Shown one piece after another: positions 42,438 to 53,700 of a stretch of DNA of 64,000 bases (within the stretch, counting starts at the first letter, position 1; every line of letters begins with the position of its first letter). The translations under genes and the position numbers were made by a program. The notes below the pieces were generated by a model. That model worked only from the letters and a program-made list of their open reading frames with translations. It was not told the origin of the DNA and made no database searches. The stretch is from Eupeodes corollae (Eukaryota > Arthropoda > Insecta > Diptera > Syrphidae): assembly GCF_945859685.1 (NCBI RefSeq), contig NC_079147.1, positions 278,729,679-278,793,678 of the forward strand, written 5' to 3'.

Positions 42438-43463
42438 ATAAGGTCCCTCGAGTCGAAATAAAAGATTTTTAGAAAGATGACTGTGCGTGCGTGTATACGT
42501 ACGTTCGCAGGTACAGAATAAATTTTGTTGTACAGATAATAAGGCAGAAAGATGCAGAAAGGGCTCTCAAGAAAATTGGGTGGGTGGTTTATTTAATTAA
42601 TATTGAATTAAATTTAATATAATAAATGTAACGTGATACCAAACAATTATATTTTTTGGATAAATTCCATTAAACGGTTTTTTTTTTTGTGTCACCTCCA
42701 AAATTTTAAGACTAAAATATGATTTCATCTCCAAAAAAAAATTGTGCAACGAAGAAAAATGTTTTTGACATCTGATAAAATTTTGAGAAAAATCAAATTG
42801 ACAGTTTTTTTTATAAAAAATAAAAATCCAAAAAAAACATTACTCGAAATTGGTAAAAATTGAATATCGATTCAAATATCTTTTCAAAAACTTAAAAATT
42901 TAGGCTTCAATCTTATTTTATCTTCTAAGAAATATTGTTTTCAACATTCTGAAAAATTTTGAGAAAAATCGAATTGACAGTTTTTATGACAAATAAAAAC
43001 CTAAAAAAAATTATAAAAGTTGGTAAAAATTGGTTTTCGACTCAAATATCTTTTCAAAAATTGTAGCTATTGGCTTCAAACTAAATTTATTTTATAAAAA
43101 ATATTGTTTTCAACATTCAGTAAAATTAAAAAAAAAAATCAGATTGTGCAGTTTTTGTACAAAAAATTAAAAACATAAAAAAAAATTAACAAAAGATTTT
43201 AAAAATTTACTTTCGACTCAAATAGCTTTTCAAAATTTAAAAATATTGGCTTCAAACTTATTTTATTTCACTGAAAAAATTGTTTTCGATATTCAGTAAT
43301 TTTTATATAAAAATCCAACAATCCGCTTTTTTATAAAAAATAAAATCTACAAAAAATAGTACGCAAATTTGCTAAAAATTGATACGAGTGCATATAGACA
43401 AACTTTTAAGCAAAAAAAAGACGGGATGAGAAGCTATCAGTGTGGGTCGGATCCCAGCCTCTT
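42438..43463 (+). repeat. Helentron-like satellite-bearing repeat, copy 7
   Basis: Begins inside the family at 'aaggtccctcgagtcgaaataaaag' and has lost the palindrome. The GTGCGTGCGTGTATACGTACG block is followed by a deletion that removes the 'gctcaagaac' block. Units start at about 42848, 43018 and 43194 (spacing 170 and 176). The 3' end is well kept: 'acgggatgagaagctatcagtgtgggtcggatcccagcctcttttt' at about 43422-43467, giving a stem between GGGAT and ATCCC. It abuts the truncated Tc1 relic on its left. Confidence 0.7.
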
Positions 43464-44170
43464 TTTAATTAGAGATTTGCTCTGTACAACTTACTGCAAT
43501 AAAGAACTCACAAAACTGGTCCGATTCCTCAATGACCTTGTATTTGGTAACGGTATTTAGAATTAGCAGCAGTTCTCATTGATAAATCATTAAGCTTGTA
43601 TCATATAGTAACATTTTGTGAAACGTTTTAAGAGAATGTGGCTCACTTTCGATCGAAAATGTGAGTTAGAAAATATTAGAATAAACGACAAGAAATACTC
43701 AGGCGTGGCGAAACTTCGTATTAAAAAATTAAACCAGAGTTTCTTTGAAAATTAAAGCAAGATGTTGCTCGTTCAGTGATTAATATCCGAATGTACGAAA
43801 CAACTAACATTTCTTTATTCTTCATTGTAAGTTCGTTACAAAAATATGATTTTTGGATGGTGTCATATTTGAAAATGAAAAATACTAGATTTTTAGACTT
43901 TACAATAATTGAAGTTCAGGTTTTAAATTTTAATGTAAGTTTAAATGGAAGTTTTAGACTCAGTTTAAGTTTCAATGCAAGCCTTAGTTTAAGTTTTATA
44001 TAAGATCTATGTACATAAGTATTCAGTAAAAGCAAATTTTAAGATCAAAGCTATTTTATACATATAGTTTTTTGAGTACATAGATTTACTTTAGTTCTTA
44101 CAATTTTGATTCATTCGTACATGATTTTAATTTAATTCAATAAAAGGTTGATTGATGAACTGGTTGTACT
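43464..44170. other. No recognisable element
   Basis: About 700 bases of AT-rich sequence. A phased TTTAAGTTTMAATG-type imperfect repeat occurs at 43920-43998. There is no coding motif. Confidence 0.35.
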
Positions 44171-44179
44171 TCAACAAAG

Positions 44180-44375
44180 ATCATGTAATTTAAACAAACG
44201 TTTTTTTGTGAGGCTACGTGAAAGGCCATAATCCCGGCCTGTCACGTAGCCTCAGATGAGCCTTTAATTCTTGAGCACCTACAAACCAACATTCGTCAAG
44301 TTATGGCCGAAATACCACCCAATATGTTTCGAAAAGTATTCGAAAATTGCGAAAAATAGTTTTTACACATAATGT
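44180..44375 (+). pseudogene. Mariner-like transposase relic 4, C-terminal end
   Basis: The last part of a mariner-type transposase. GYVKGH (44211-44228) corresponds to the family's FLWGYVKGH-VYADKP block, and after a disturbed segment LEHLQTNIRQVMAEIPPN (about 44270-44325) and FRKVFENCEK (44328-44357) match the LE-NIR-VIAEI-P--L-KV-ENW region. No catalytic residue remains. The disturbed segment is a short inverted repeat (44209-44254). Confidence 0.65.
44209..44254. repeat. 46-bp hairpin (inverted repeat, 19-nt arms)
   Basis: Arm 1 is T plus GAGGCTACGTGAAAGGCC (44209-44227), the loop is ATAATCCC (44228-44235), and arm 2 is GGCCTGTCACGTAGCCTC plus A (44236-44254). The arms are complementary at 18 of 19 positions. 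Arm 1 is ordinary mariner coding sequence; arm 2 is its inverted copy, not expected at this point of the gene. It looks like a local snap-back duplication. It is not followed by a T run and is not a terminator. Confidence 0.85.
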
Positions 44376-46689
44376 CAACGTTCAAACTTAATAATAATAA
44401 TAAATGTCATACAAAAATATTTACTATGTGCTTTATTTAAGTTTACTTTTGAAACCGCAAAAAAACGAGAAAATAAAGAAAAGTTATTAATTGGATCACA
44501 CCCCATTATCATCTTCAAATATATTTCAAATCAAACAAACTCTTTTACTCAAGTTTCTTATTTATTTTGAATTATTTAGTAATTAGATTTCATTTATGTA
44601 TTTTCATAAAAATAAAATACTCCTGATGTAACATTTGTCAATTATTTGTTTGTCTCAATTAATTTTCTTCATATTTTCCAATTAGTTAAAAATTTGTTCT
44701 AAATGAAAAATGTTGTTAATTTTTCTTCTAACTTTACTTGTTTCAATAAAATTAACATTAAAACAGGAGTGAGTGTAATTTTACTAAGCCTTAAACGTGA
44801 TGACCTTAAAAATACCAACGAAAAGTACTAAATTTTTATTTTAACGCATTTAACATAAATTTAAAAAATTAATACTTTAATATTATTTCGAAATTTTTCG
44901 TCACCAAACAAAACACACGCATACTTAATTTGTATATTAATTAATTAGAAACAAGAATAATGAACATAAATCTCTCTTTGTTTTTAAAAGCTGATAATTT
45001 TATTCAAAGCAATAATTTCAAAACCATTAATTTACCTCAAGAAATGTTATTCGAACGTTTAGATGTATAGGTACATAAAAAACATCCATATTCAAATTCA
45101 AAATGTAATTACGTACTTGGAAACAATAAAAATCTAATTACCACATAATTATTTTATCAAAAACATCTGCGAATTATTTCAGCTGATGCTGGAGCTCCGC
45201 GGGGTTATGATGTTTTTTTAATGTGTTTTTAGTTTTGAGAAATGTTAGTACTTAATTGTTAATTGTCAACATTAACATTGACTTATTTCATGAGTTTTTC
45301 CTTTATACTTAAAAGTGTGAAAACACGGTTGATAAAGGTACTTAGGAAAATATGCTGTGTATGCGAACATTATGATTTATTTCATATTTTGTTTATTTGT
45401 TTAAAGAAAAATAAAAAAACAACAAATTAACTCAGGCAAAGTTATTTTTCAAAGCAATTTATTAACCTTCTCGTTATGTTATTTTAAAAAAGAAAAAAAA
45501 AACATTAACATGTTGTCCAAATGAGTTGTTAGATTTAAGAATTTATGAAACTGAAAATGAGGTTTTGATATTGAGTTGAATTTGATTCAATACAATAACA
45601 ACTTAATGTTCATTAAAATGATTTATTTTGCAGTCTCAACTTAAAATCAGCAACGTCGCTGTCGTCAGGAACGTAATTGACATTATTACCATGAAAACTT
45701 GTACGTGTCCGTCGACAATAAGGACGATTAAAATTAAATGCACGACTGGATTACACGTACTTGCCTTAGAGGTTCAAGGTTACATTCCATGGAAGATGAA
45801 AGGTTTTGCCTTGGTATAAGGGAAAATAAAATAAATGATTTTTTAAGATATAGAAATACGGTTCATGTGATATGTTCCTAGGATATAAAGAGAAGACTAT
45901 GATGAACATTTAGAAGTTGTATAATTATAAAACTGTCAAAAGAGTTGAGGTCGAATCTTACATCAGTTCAGTATTAAGTCAATTTATTTAATATGAAATA
46001 GACCCACACAAGTTGTGTATGCTTTTTACGAGATAAGCATACCTTTTTACAGAACTTAAGCCAAGGAAAAACGAATATGGTAGCTGAAAAATGCAAGGCG
46101 CAAGATTTTTTTTGTTATACACAAATTTAAACAAAATATTAAACCAAATTGCCTAAGATTACTATACGATTTTATTATGCATTTTGAAAGCAGAAATACC
46201 AATGTTTTAATCATATTTAGTAAAAATGGAGTAAGGGAGCTTTAGAGCTCTACTATTTTTTGATAAAAACTTACTCATTTTGAACAGTAAAAAAACATAA
46301 CAGGGTATTTCGTAAGAGATAGTCCAAAATAAATATAGTGAAAGGTCAAGACCCTTCAGAAATGTGTAGCTTGTTTATCCCGAATCATAAAAGTTTTTGA
46401 GTAACAGCTGTTTAAGTGAAAATTTGAAAAACACCTACTTCAGGTTTTCAGTTTTAAAAATGATTTTTGTTTTATATGTATGTTTTTGGCATTTGAAAAT
46501 AATCGTGTTCGAGGTTATAAAATTATTTGATAGAGATATAACCTTTTTCTTTTAAAAATCCTTTCTGTAAGTATGGAAGTTGATGCCTCTAATGGTTCTT
46601 GAGGTGTAGAAACCATGGGGTCATAAAGATCCTGACCCCCCCTGGCAGGTTATTTTTTCTAAAATTTCATTAGAATTCCCTTGAATTTA
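44376..46689. other. Mostly unassigned AT-rich sequence
   Basis: About 2.3 kb with no coding motif apart from a short repeat fragment at 45736-45830. Near 45624-45634 a 'ttattttgcag' resembles a splice acceptor and is followed by a 63-codon open frame, but the frame matches nothing and contains the repeat fragment. Confidence 0.35.
45736..45830 (-). repeat. Fragment of second Helentron-like family
   Basis: AAATGCACGACTGG at 45736-45749 and the following 'ttacacgtacttgccttagaggttcaaggt' match the left edge of the repeat at 27553. Only this terminal part is present. On the minus strand it would be a 3' end. Confidence 0.45.
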
Positions 46690-47877
46690 AAACGTATCGT
46701 ATAGCTTTAATGGATTTGAAAACTCCTGCTTTTGATGGAATACCGTATGAATTTTATAAAAATGCATGTCCATCTCTTATTGAAGAAATACAGAAGTTAT
46801 TCACGGATATTCTTGAAACTGCAATGCTACCATAATATTTCAGAAAATCTATTATATGCCCACTGTTCAAGAAAGGAGATACAAATGTTGTGTCAAACTA
46901 TTGAGGACTTTCATTCCTCGATATGCTCTATAAGCTATTTACTACATTTCTCTTCAACAGACTGCCAGCTTGGTTAGAAACAAACAACGTCATCAATGAA
47001 TTTCAAGCTGCATATAAAAGCAACTATTCTGCTGTGGACCAAGTTTATAATCTTTCATGAATAGTTTAACTTCAACTCTGCCAAAAGAAGAAATTCTTCG
47101 CTTTTTTTATGGATCTTAAAGCTGCTTTTGATAGCATTGACAGGAATGCTCTTATTTATAAGGTATCGACTCTGGGAATATCTTCGAATTACTGGGTACT
47201 ATGAAGTCTCTTTATAAGGATACTACTGCAGCTATTTGGGATGGTTCGTGTTTGTCAGACTTCTTCCCCACGAAGAAAGGTGTTCGTCAAGGATGTGTAC
47301 TAAGCTCTCTTCTTTTCGTTCTGTTTTTAAATGATCTTCATGCGGAACTTCTAATCGGTATTGTTTAAGACGATCTTCAAATTAATGCGGACAATATTGT
47401 ACTGTTGTCAGGTAATCATTATAATTTGCAACAGCTAATAGAGAATTTTAAGACTTACTGCATTCAATGGAATCTTAAAATAAATCTTGATAAAAGCAGA
47501 GTGCGAAAAATGGTTTTACAATAATAAAAAGAAATAAAGGTGATTAATCAATACAAATATCTTGGCGTCATAAGCATCTAACAAACAGATTGGGAGCACC
47601 TAAAAATTCCAACGTGGTACAAAATATAAAATGCCGCCTCAAAAGCTATTATGTTGCACTGAGCTCAAGTTTGGGGATACCGCGAATATAACCGGAAGTC
47701 AAAAAATTGCAGCGTTTCTTCTTGAAAAGATGCTTTTTACGATAATACGCCTAACTATGCTGTGCACATTGAAACAGCTTTTCTAACGTCTTTCTTGGCA
47801 GCGGCATGTTTAACCATTCTCAACATTCTTAATGGCTACTGCTACTCAAACTTATATTACTTTTTAAAAGCTACAAT
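46690..47877 (+). mobile_element. Non-LTR retrotransposon relic, family A (RT)
   Basis: A reverse transcriptase relic without its endonuclease. It reads LKTPAFDGIPYEFYKNACPS (about 46716-46775), then CPLFKKGDTNVVSNY (about 46858-46902), a YKLFTTFLFNRLPAWLE stretch with VINEFQAAYKSNYSAVDQ (about 46930-47043), FFMDLKAAFDSI (about 47105-47140), KKGVRQGCVLSSLLFVLFLN (about 47275-47332), and a damaged YADD position (reads INADN at about 47384). NLKINLDKS (about 47472-47500) follows. The C-terminal region with YKYLGVI (about 47550) and a frameshifted PNYAVHIETAFL (about 47750-47785) reaches the RTE-like element. Dead. Confidence 0.72.
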
Positions 47878-47882
47878 TAAAT

Positions 47883-50070
47883 ATATTACTTACTTAAGGT
47901 GGCGCTACAGTCCGGGGCCGACCTTGGCCTCAACCAACATGCGTCTCCAGCCAGGTCGGTCCCTAGTTATCTGTCTCCAGTTTCACACGCCAAGTTGGTT
48001 GAGATCCTCTGTCCCTCGGGATTGGATACGAAGACCTTCCGGGCTGGAGCGTTGATATCTATCCGCTCTACATGACCTAGCCGTTAAACTTTAATTCTGC
48101 TAACAAGGTCAGTGCCGCTGTGCAGTCCGTACAGTTCGTCGTTATATCTTCTCCTCCATTCTCCATCTATGCGTACGGGACCAAAAATCGAACGAAGAAT
48201 TTTTCTCTCGAAGCATCCTAAGACGCTCTCATCTTTATTTGATTCAGGCCTCAACGGCATAAATGAGAACTGGAATGATGAGTGTCTTATAGATGGTGAT
48301 TTTAGATGCTCGAGAGAGGAATTTAATTCTCAATTGCCTACTAAATCCAAAGAAGTAGCGATTTGCAAGCGTTATTCTTCGTTTGATTTCAGCGCTGGTG
48401 TCGTTGTCTGTATTAATAGCGGTGCCTAGGTATACAAAGTCCTTAACTACCTCAAAGTTATGTCTGTCCATGAAGACGTTTTGTCCGAGACGTTGTTGTT
48501 CAGTGTCCTTTTTTGATGACAGCATGTACTTGGTGGAGTTTTGCACAATTCTTTCCAGAACGATGTTGAAGAAGTCGCATGACAGTGCATCGCCTTGTCT
48601 AAAACCTTTTTTGACATCAAATGCATCGGTTAGATCTTTTCCGACCTTGATAGAGCAGCTGTCATACGCGGCTTTAAAATCTATAAAGAGATGTTGGGTA
48701 TCGATTTGAACTTCCTGGGTTTTTTCCAAGATCTGCCGTAGTGTGAATATTTGGTCGTTAGTGGACTTTCCTGGTCTGAAGCCACACTGATAAGGACCAA
48801 TCAGGTTGTTGACGAATGGCTTCAGACGTTCACATATTACAGAGAGGATCTTATACGCAATGTTAAGGATACTGATGCCTCTGTAGTTGGCGCAGTTTAG
48901 AGGGTCTCCTTTCTTATGTATCGGGCACACTATGCTGAGATTCCACTCATCGGGCATGCTTTCTTCCGACCATATTTTGCAGATGAGTTGGTACATGCTC
49001 CCTACCAAGTCATCGCCTGCTGATTTGAATTGTTAGCAGCGATGCCAACAGCTAGAGCAGCTTTTTTTGACTTAAGTTTAGATATAGCTGTCTTCACTTC
49101 GTCATATTCGGGTAGGCGGAATTGCTGATCTGCGTCGCCGAGGTTGAGTGGTAATTTGGAGAAGTGATCTTTCCATTTTCTTAGCATCGACTGCGGTTCT
49201 ACTACAATGTTCCCCTGATCGTCTTTCAAGGCTTTGGTTCGTGGCTGGTACCCTTGTCAGGTTTTTTTTACCTTTTGGTAAAATTTACGAACCTCATTCC
49301 TGTTGTGACATTCCTTATCTTCTAGATCGTGTACTTCTCATGCTCTCTTTTTTCCATCAAAGAAGCCGGTGTTCCTCTCTCCTCTTCTGCTCGTAGAGCT
49401 CGCGAGCAGCTCTATTCTTTTGTGCAGCGCCGTTTGGTATGCCTCTTGTTTCGCTGCGTGCGCTTGCCGGCATTCGTCGTCTAACCAGGGGTTTTGCTGT
49501 GTTGGCCGTGTGAAACCTAGCACTTCAGAGGCGGCATCTCTGATGGCTTCAAGGCAATGTTGACACTGGTTTTCAATGCTTAATGCAGGCAGCATAGGAC
49601 TCCTTAAGAGGTTATTAGAGACTCGATCGGAAAAGGACATGACAGTCTCTTCCGATTGCAGCCGTCTAACGTCGAATCTTCTCACAGTACTTCCTTGTTT
49701 TGGCTTGGATCGGGATATCCGTAGACGTACCTTGGCTAGAACGAGGTAGTGGTCCGAGTAAATGTTGGCCTCTCGGAATGTTCGGATATCCTGTATACTG
49801 GAGAAGTGTCGTGCGTCGATCGCAATGTGGTCAATAAGGTTGACGGTTGATTGATCAGGAGATTTCCATGGCCCCTTGTGGATATTGAGATGTGTGAACT
49901 GCGTGCTAGCTACCAGCCGTCTCGCCCCATAGCGAAATCGACCAGCCTGAATCCGTTGTCAGAAGTGGTGTCGTGCAGGCTATATCTCCCGATTATTTCA
50001 CCACAAATGTCTTCTCTTCCTAGCTTGGCATTAAAATCTCCTAAGGCAATTTTAATGTCATAGCCAGGGC
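47883..50070 (-). mobile_element. RTE-like non-LTR retrotransposon, subfamily A, minus-strand copy
   Basis: Close paralogue of 31335-33850. On the minus strand it reads from the endonuclease end (CPGYDIKIALGDFNAKLGRE, about 50072-50015; TSDNGFRLVDFAMGRD, about 49970-49920; YSDHYLVLAKVRLRIS, about 49763-49715) through the linker (NPWLDDECRQAHAAKQEAYQ, about 49497-49440) to the RT, open at 48244-49008. That frame has CPIHKKGDPLNCANYRGIS (about 48930-48875) and QCGFRPGKSTNDQIF (about 48790-48750). Two in-frame deletions follow, after FIDFKAAYDS and after ERIVQNST; the second removes the YADD region. The 3' end is 'gtagcgccaccttaagtaagtaa', a TAAG tail, at about 47905-47883. Confidence 0.82.
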
Positions 50071-50485
50071 ACTGCTCACCAGGAAGTCACTCCGACGGCA
50101 CATCACCCAACCTGGAGGGCCAGATCCTTAGTATAACTCCAGGGAAGGGGAGCCGGATAAACCGCTCCTTCCAGCCCTGGGCTCCGAATATTTCGAAGAA
50201 GCCCTATATGGTGTTCACTAAGTAGTTGAACCTTACTGGAAGGAACTATAGATGCCACCATTGATTCCATCTCGAGAATTCGTCCGCTGCCGCCTGGATA
50301 AGGAGAGGTGCCTTAGTGGAAACACCTTTCCCCCCCTCTCTCTTAACGTTCCACTGGGGTTGGAACCCAATTTGTAGTTGAGGTACTAGGCACCCGATGA
50401 GTTGATAGACAGAGGTTGGTTTTGAGAAAATTCTGTGGACGCTTGTGTTCTCTTCAATGCACATGTTTACCATTTGAACATCCAA
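50071..50485 (-). mobile_element. Probable 5' segment of the RTE-like element
   Basis: A stretch of higher GC than its surroundings directly upstream of the minus-strand RTE-like endonuclease remnant. A 79-codon minus-strand frame at 50246-50485 has no family motif. Its position and base composition suggest the 5' untranslated region or ORF start of the same element joined to the endonuclease by a deletion at about 50071. An unrelated insertion cannot be ruled out. Confidence 0.35.
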
Positions 50486-50950
50486 TTAAATAACACAATC
50501 TTACTATAAATGAACTTTTATAACAAATGTATGTAACTTAATCTACTTACTAGACTTGTTTATTTGTTAGATCTCCTTTTGAACCTGACAGGCAACTTAA
50601 AGTTGTTGTCAAAACTAACTGTAAACTAGTAATACTCAGTTTTTGTAAAATCTTTTTGAGAATAAATTTTTTTTTTTTTTACTTAAATTACCATTCGGAA
50701 AACTTTTATAATTCTTTTCATTAGATCTTTTGCCAAGACCCCCCTTGTCTATGGAAGGAAGTGGGCTTGGAAGCTCTGTCAAGATGCTTTAAAAACCACC
50801 TGAGAATCTTACTTTGACCAACTGCCAACGATCAAACCGCTGCGGTATCCTTCCGAACTCCAATGATTCAGGATTACTGCAGCCTGCCGCTTTGTTTGGA
50901 AAGGCTGTACTATCAGTAAAATTTGGTAGTGCCATTGTTCAGAACTCCAC
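50486..50950. other. No recognisable element
   Basis: AT-rich to about 50700, then a more GC-balanced stretch that may be diverged N-terminal mariner sequence, but I see no motif to support it. Confidence 0.3.
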
Positions 50951-51530
50951 CACTACTGAAATTAGGTATCGCTACCTTCCTACCCTCGTTGCTTTTACCA
51001 ACTAAAGCCTCTTGACCATTTGGAGTGCCGTCAATGGTCAGAATAGTGGCAAGAAATGGTAACTTTAGGTGATCAATATTCGAAGAAAATCATATTCTGT
51101 AAATGTAATTCTTTAACTAGCAGAATTGTCGGATTAAGGCGAATGATAATCTAAAATTGATTTTTGAAAAATTAAGAGTGAATATTTCGGCTGGAGGCAT
51201 GATTATAACGAACTTTTTATGGCTGAGTTGGAAAATAGGACGCTTCCACTTTTCACACAGTTAACGAAACAATTGATCTTTTTGGCCACTTATTTAATGT
51301 CAATAGCCTTTAATATATTCTGTTTTGAAGTCGATTGAAATAAAAGGGAAGCAGTAATTCAAGAGTTTAAGAATGAAATAGTTCGTCATATTATAACAGC
51401 ATAGAATCTCAATTATGCTTCAGCATCATCAAAAATTTGTAACATCGGATGGAGGTGTTATTTTGACGTTGAGGCGGGCATTTGGCCGATATTTTGTTTA
51501 ATATGTACATAATTGAACCATGAATTGAAT
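50951..51530 (+). pseudogene. Mariner-like transposase relic 5
   Basis: A heavily decayed mariner-type transposase. LPSYPRCFYQLKPLDHLE (about 50974-51025, with a one-base shift inside) corresponds to LHPYKIQLTQELKPLDH. It continues with frame-broken WQEMVTLGDQYSKKIIF (about 51050-51105), matching the block before the first catalytic aspartate. REAVIQEFKNEIVRHI (about 51349-51397) and GGHLADILFNMY (about 51473-51508) are the C-terminal blocks, the latter equal to RGGHL-DI-FH. The middle with the second aspartate is unreadable. Stops in all frames. Confidence 0.65.
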
Positions 51531-52472
51531 TTGTGTTTTATTCAAAACCAATATCATCAACTTTACCTCTATTATAGTATATTAAGTATATTAATACTCT
51601 AATATTTTGTAAATACTGCTGAGTGCGTTTTTGGCTGAATTCGCAACTTCTTGGTCTATTGCTAACAAAGAATTTAAATTTGTTTAAACAAGATAATACA
51701 ATGCACGTTTTTCTTAAGTTCTTACGAAGGCATTTGAATTCCCTAAAGTCAGGACCAATCAATTTATTTTTTACATTAAACTAATACAAATATCTTTTAC
51801 CAATGAATACATAGAACGCATGTTCCCCTAAAACTCGCCAGCTTCATAGAAACCCAATACTTAAATATAACTTAATGATTCGCTTTAATTTAATTTTATA
51901 TTGATATTTCTTTTAGTGTACAATATGATTTTCTGCTAACTGTTGAATAAAAATATTAGCAACAAATTAAGTCGCAAATCCTCTTTTAAATGAATTACCT
52001 ACTTCAGTAAATATTCAAAAACCCAAATACCAATGCTCTGCAAAAAACGACTCTTTTTATATGCAAAGCAACCTTTCGTCGTTTAAAATGTATACAAAAA
52101 CAAAATTCTAATTGCCTGCCTGATCGCTGCTAAACCCATAAATTTCTAAAACTATTCAAAATCTCTCTCGGTACTTCTGCAACAAACAGCTTTAAATGGA
52201 CTTTAAAAGTGAATTATGAAGCTTATATACAAAATAATAATGTAATAAAACCAAAAATAAAAATAGAGAAACTGTGAAACAGTGAAACTAACTCACCCAG
52301 TATGATATCATCAATTATCAACAGAGACCCTTAAATGTCCTCTAATTGATTGCAATAAATGATAGAATTCAAAATGTCCTTTAGCATCTACTATGTAGCT
52401 AGAGAGGAGCTTACAATATTCATTTCACATTGATAATAATCGACTTCAACTGTTTGCAATTCGGTCCATTTT
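51531..52472. other. No recognisable element
   Basis: About 940 bases of AT-rich sequence ending at the second assembly gap. No family motif was found. Confidence 0.4.
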
Positions 52473-52672
52473 NNNNNNNNNNNNNNNNNNNNNNNNNNNN
52501 NNNNNNNNNNNNNNNNNNNNNNNNNNNNNNNNNNNNNNNNNNNNNNNNNNNNNNNNNNNNNNNNNNNNNNNNNNNNNNNNNNNNNNNNNNNNNNNNNNNN
52601 NNNNNNNNNNNNNNNNNNNNNNNNNNNNNNNNNNNNNNNNNNNNNNNNNNNNNNNNNNNNNNNNNNNNNNNN
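52473..52672. other. Assembly gap, 200 N
   Basis: Exactly 200 N. The right edge begins in the middle of a family A reverse transcriptase. Confidence 0.98.
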
Positions 52673-53700
52673 AAAGACAGCAAAGCACTTGATGGTATTG
52701 ACCGGATCTCAAATGAATTTTTTAATATACTCTATATTTAAAAAAGGGCGTATAAATATTAGAGCAAACTACAACGGAATTGCATTTCTCAACACAGCAC
52801 TTAAAACTTTCATTTAAATCTTGTGTTGTACTTTTAACATATGAATCGACGAGAACAACCATCTTCTTATGGAATTATAAAACAGACTCAGAAAAGCTTA
52901 CTCCACTGTAGACCATATATTCAGTCTAACCAATATTGCAGAGACATATCTACGTAGACAGAAGAAATCATTGAAACAGTAAAAGAATACTAATACTTAT
53001 GTATCACCTTTAGAAGCATCTTTTAAAGAAACTATCAACTATCTGCTTCGAAGAATGCAATTGGCACCATCTCTCATTATAATCAAAATAGCAAGTATTC
53101 CTTGTAACTTCTGAAACAACAATGCTATACGCTGTAGAATTTTGGGGCTGGCGTCAATTTGAAAACGCGGAAAAACTGTTAAAACATCAATTTCGGCTGC
53201 CAAACTCAACTCCAAAGTACATCTCCTTATTGAAACTGGACCTTCATCATTGTATCTTTTATCTCTAAAACGTCATTTTAACTATATTACAAACTTATGT
53301 TAAGCCACACTGAAAAAATAGCTAGAATTATTGGAGTCTTGATAGTAGAACAACTTGGTTTAAAGAATGTATGTAGATAGCTGAAATATGTGAACTTCGG
53401 TTTAAGCTTACTTTGCAAAACCTACAAAATGGAAACTTATTTTAAACAAGCTACTTGAAAGGCTGGATTCTTAGCTTGAATATGATTATTTGGACAAAAG
53501 ATAGAGAGACATATTCAAATCTTCTGTATGATTTAGACGAAATCAATTATTTAATAGATAGTTTCAAAATGCACTCAATATCTATAATTTTTCGAGCAAT
53601 AGGAGAACTATTGACCCTAAATTTTATACCGCCGTGTAACTACTTGGAGCTGTATGCAAAACAGGTAATTTATTTTAATAAAATGTTTGAAAAACGTTAA
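52673..53700 (+). mobile_element. Non-LTR retrotransposon relic, family A (RT and C-terminus)
   Basis: Starts at the gap with KALDGIDRISNEFF (about 52682-52725), the RT entry motif. It continues with ANYNGIAFLNTALKTF (about 52768-52815), equivalent to NYRGISLLNT-YK-F, and YSTVDHIFSL (about 52899-52928). A large deletion removes the catalytic core. The C-terminal region then reads MLYAVEFWGWRQFENAEKLL (about 53122-53182), PNSTPKYISLL (about 53200-53232) and an open frame from 53455 with SIIFRAIGELLTLNFIP (about 53584-53635) up to a stop at 53700. It is in the same protein family as 1190-2539 and 46690-47877. Confidence 0.7.

Noticed and set aside
44209..44254. Rho-independent terminator or miRNA precursor
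   Set aside because: Eukaryotic context, no T run after the stem, and arms shorter than a typical pri-miRNA hairpin. One arm is plain mariner coding sequence, so a snap-back duplication explains it better.
45624..45819. Host exon after a 'ttattttgcag' acceptor-like site
   Set aside because: The frame is short, lacks family resemblance and overlaps a fragment of a dispersed repeat (AAATGCACGACTGG).
53455..53700. Independent 81-codon gene
   Set aside because: Its C-terminal block (FRAIGELLTLNFIP) matches the end of non-LTR reverse transcriptases of family A, whose other parts lie just upstream.
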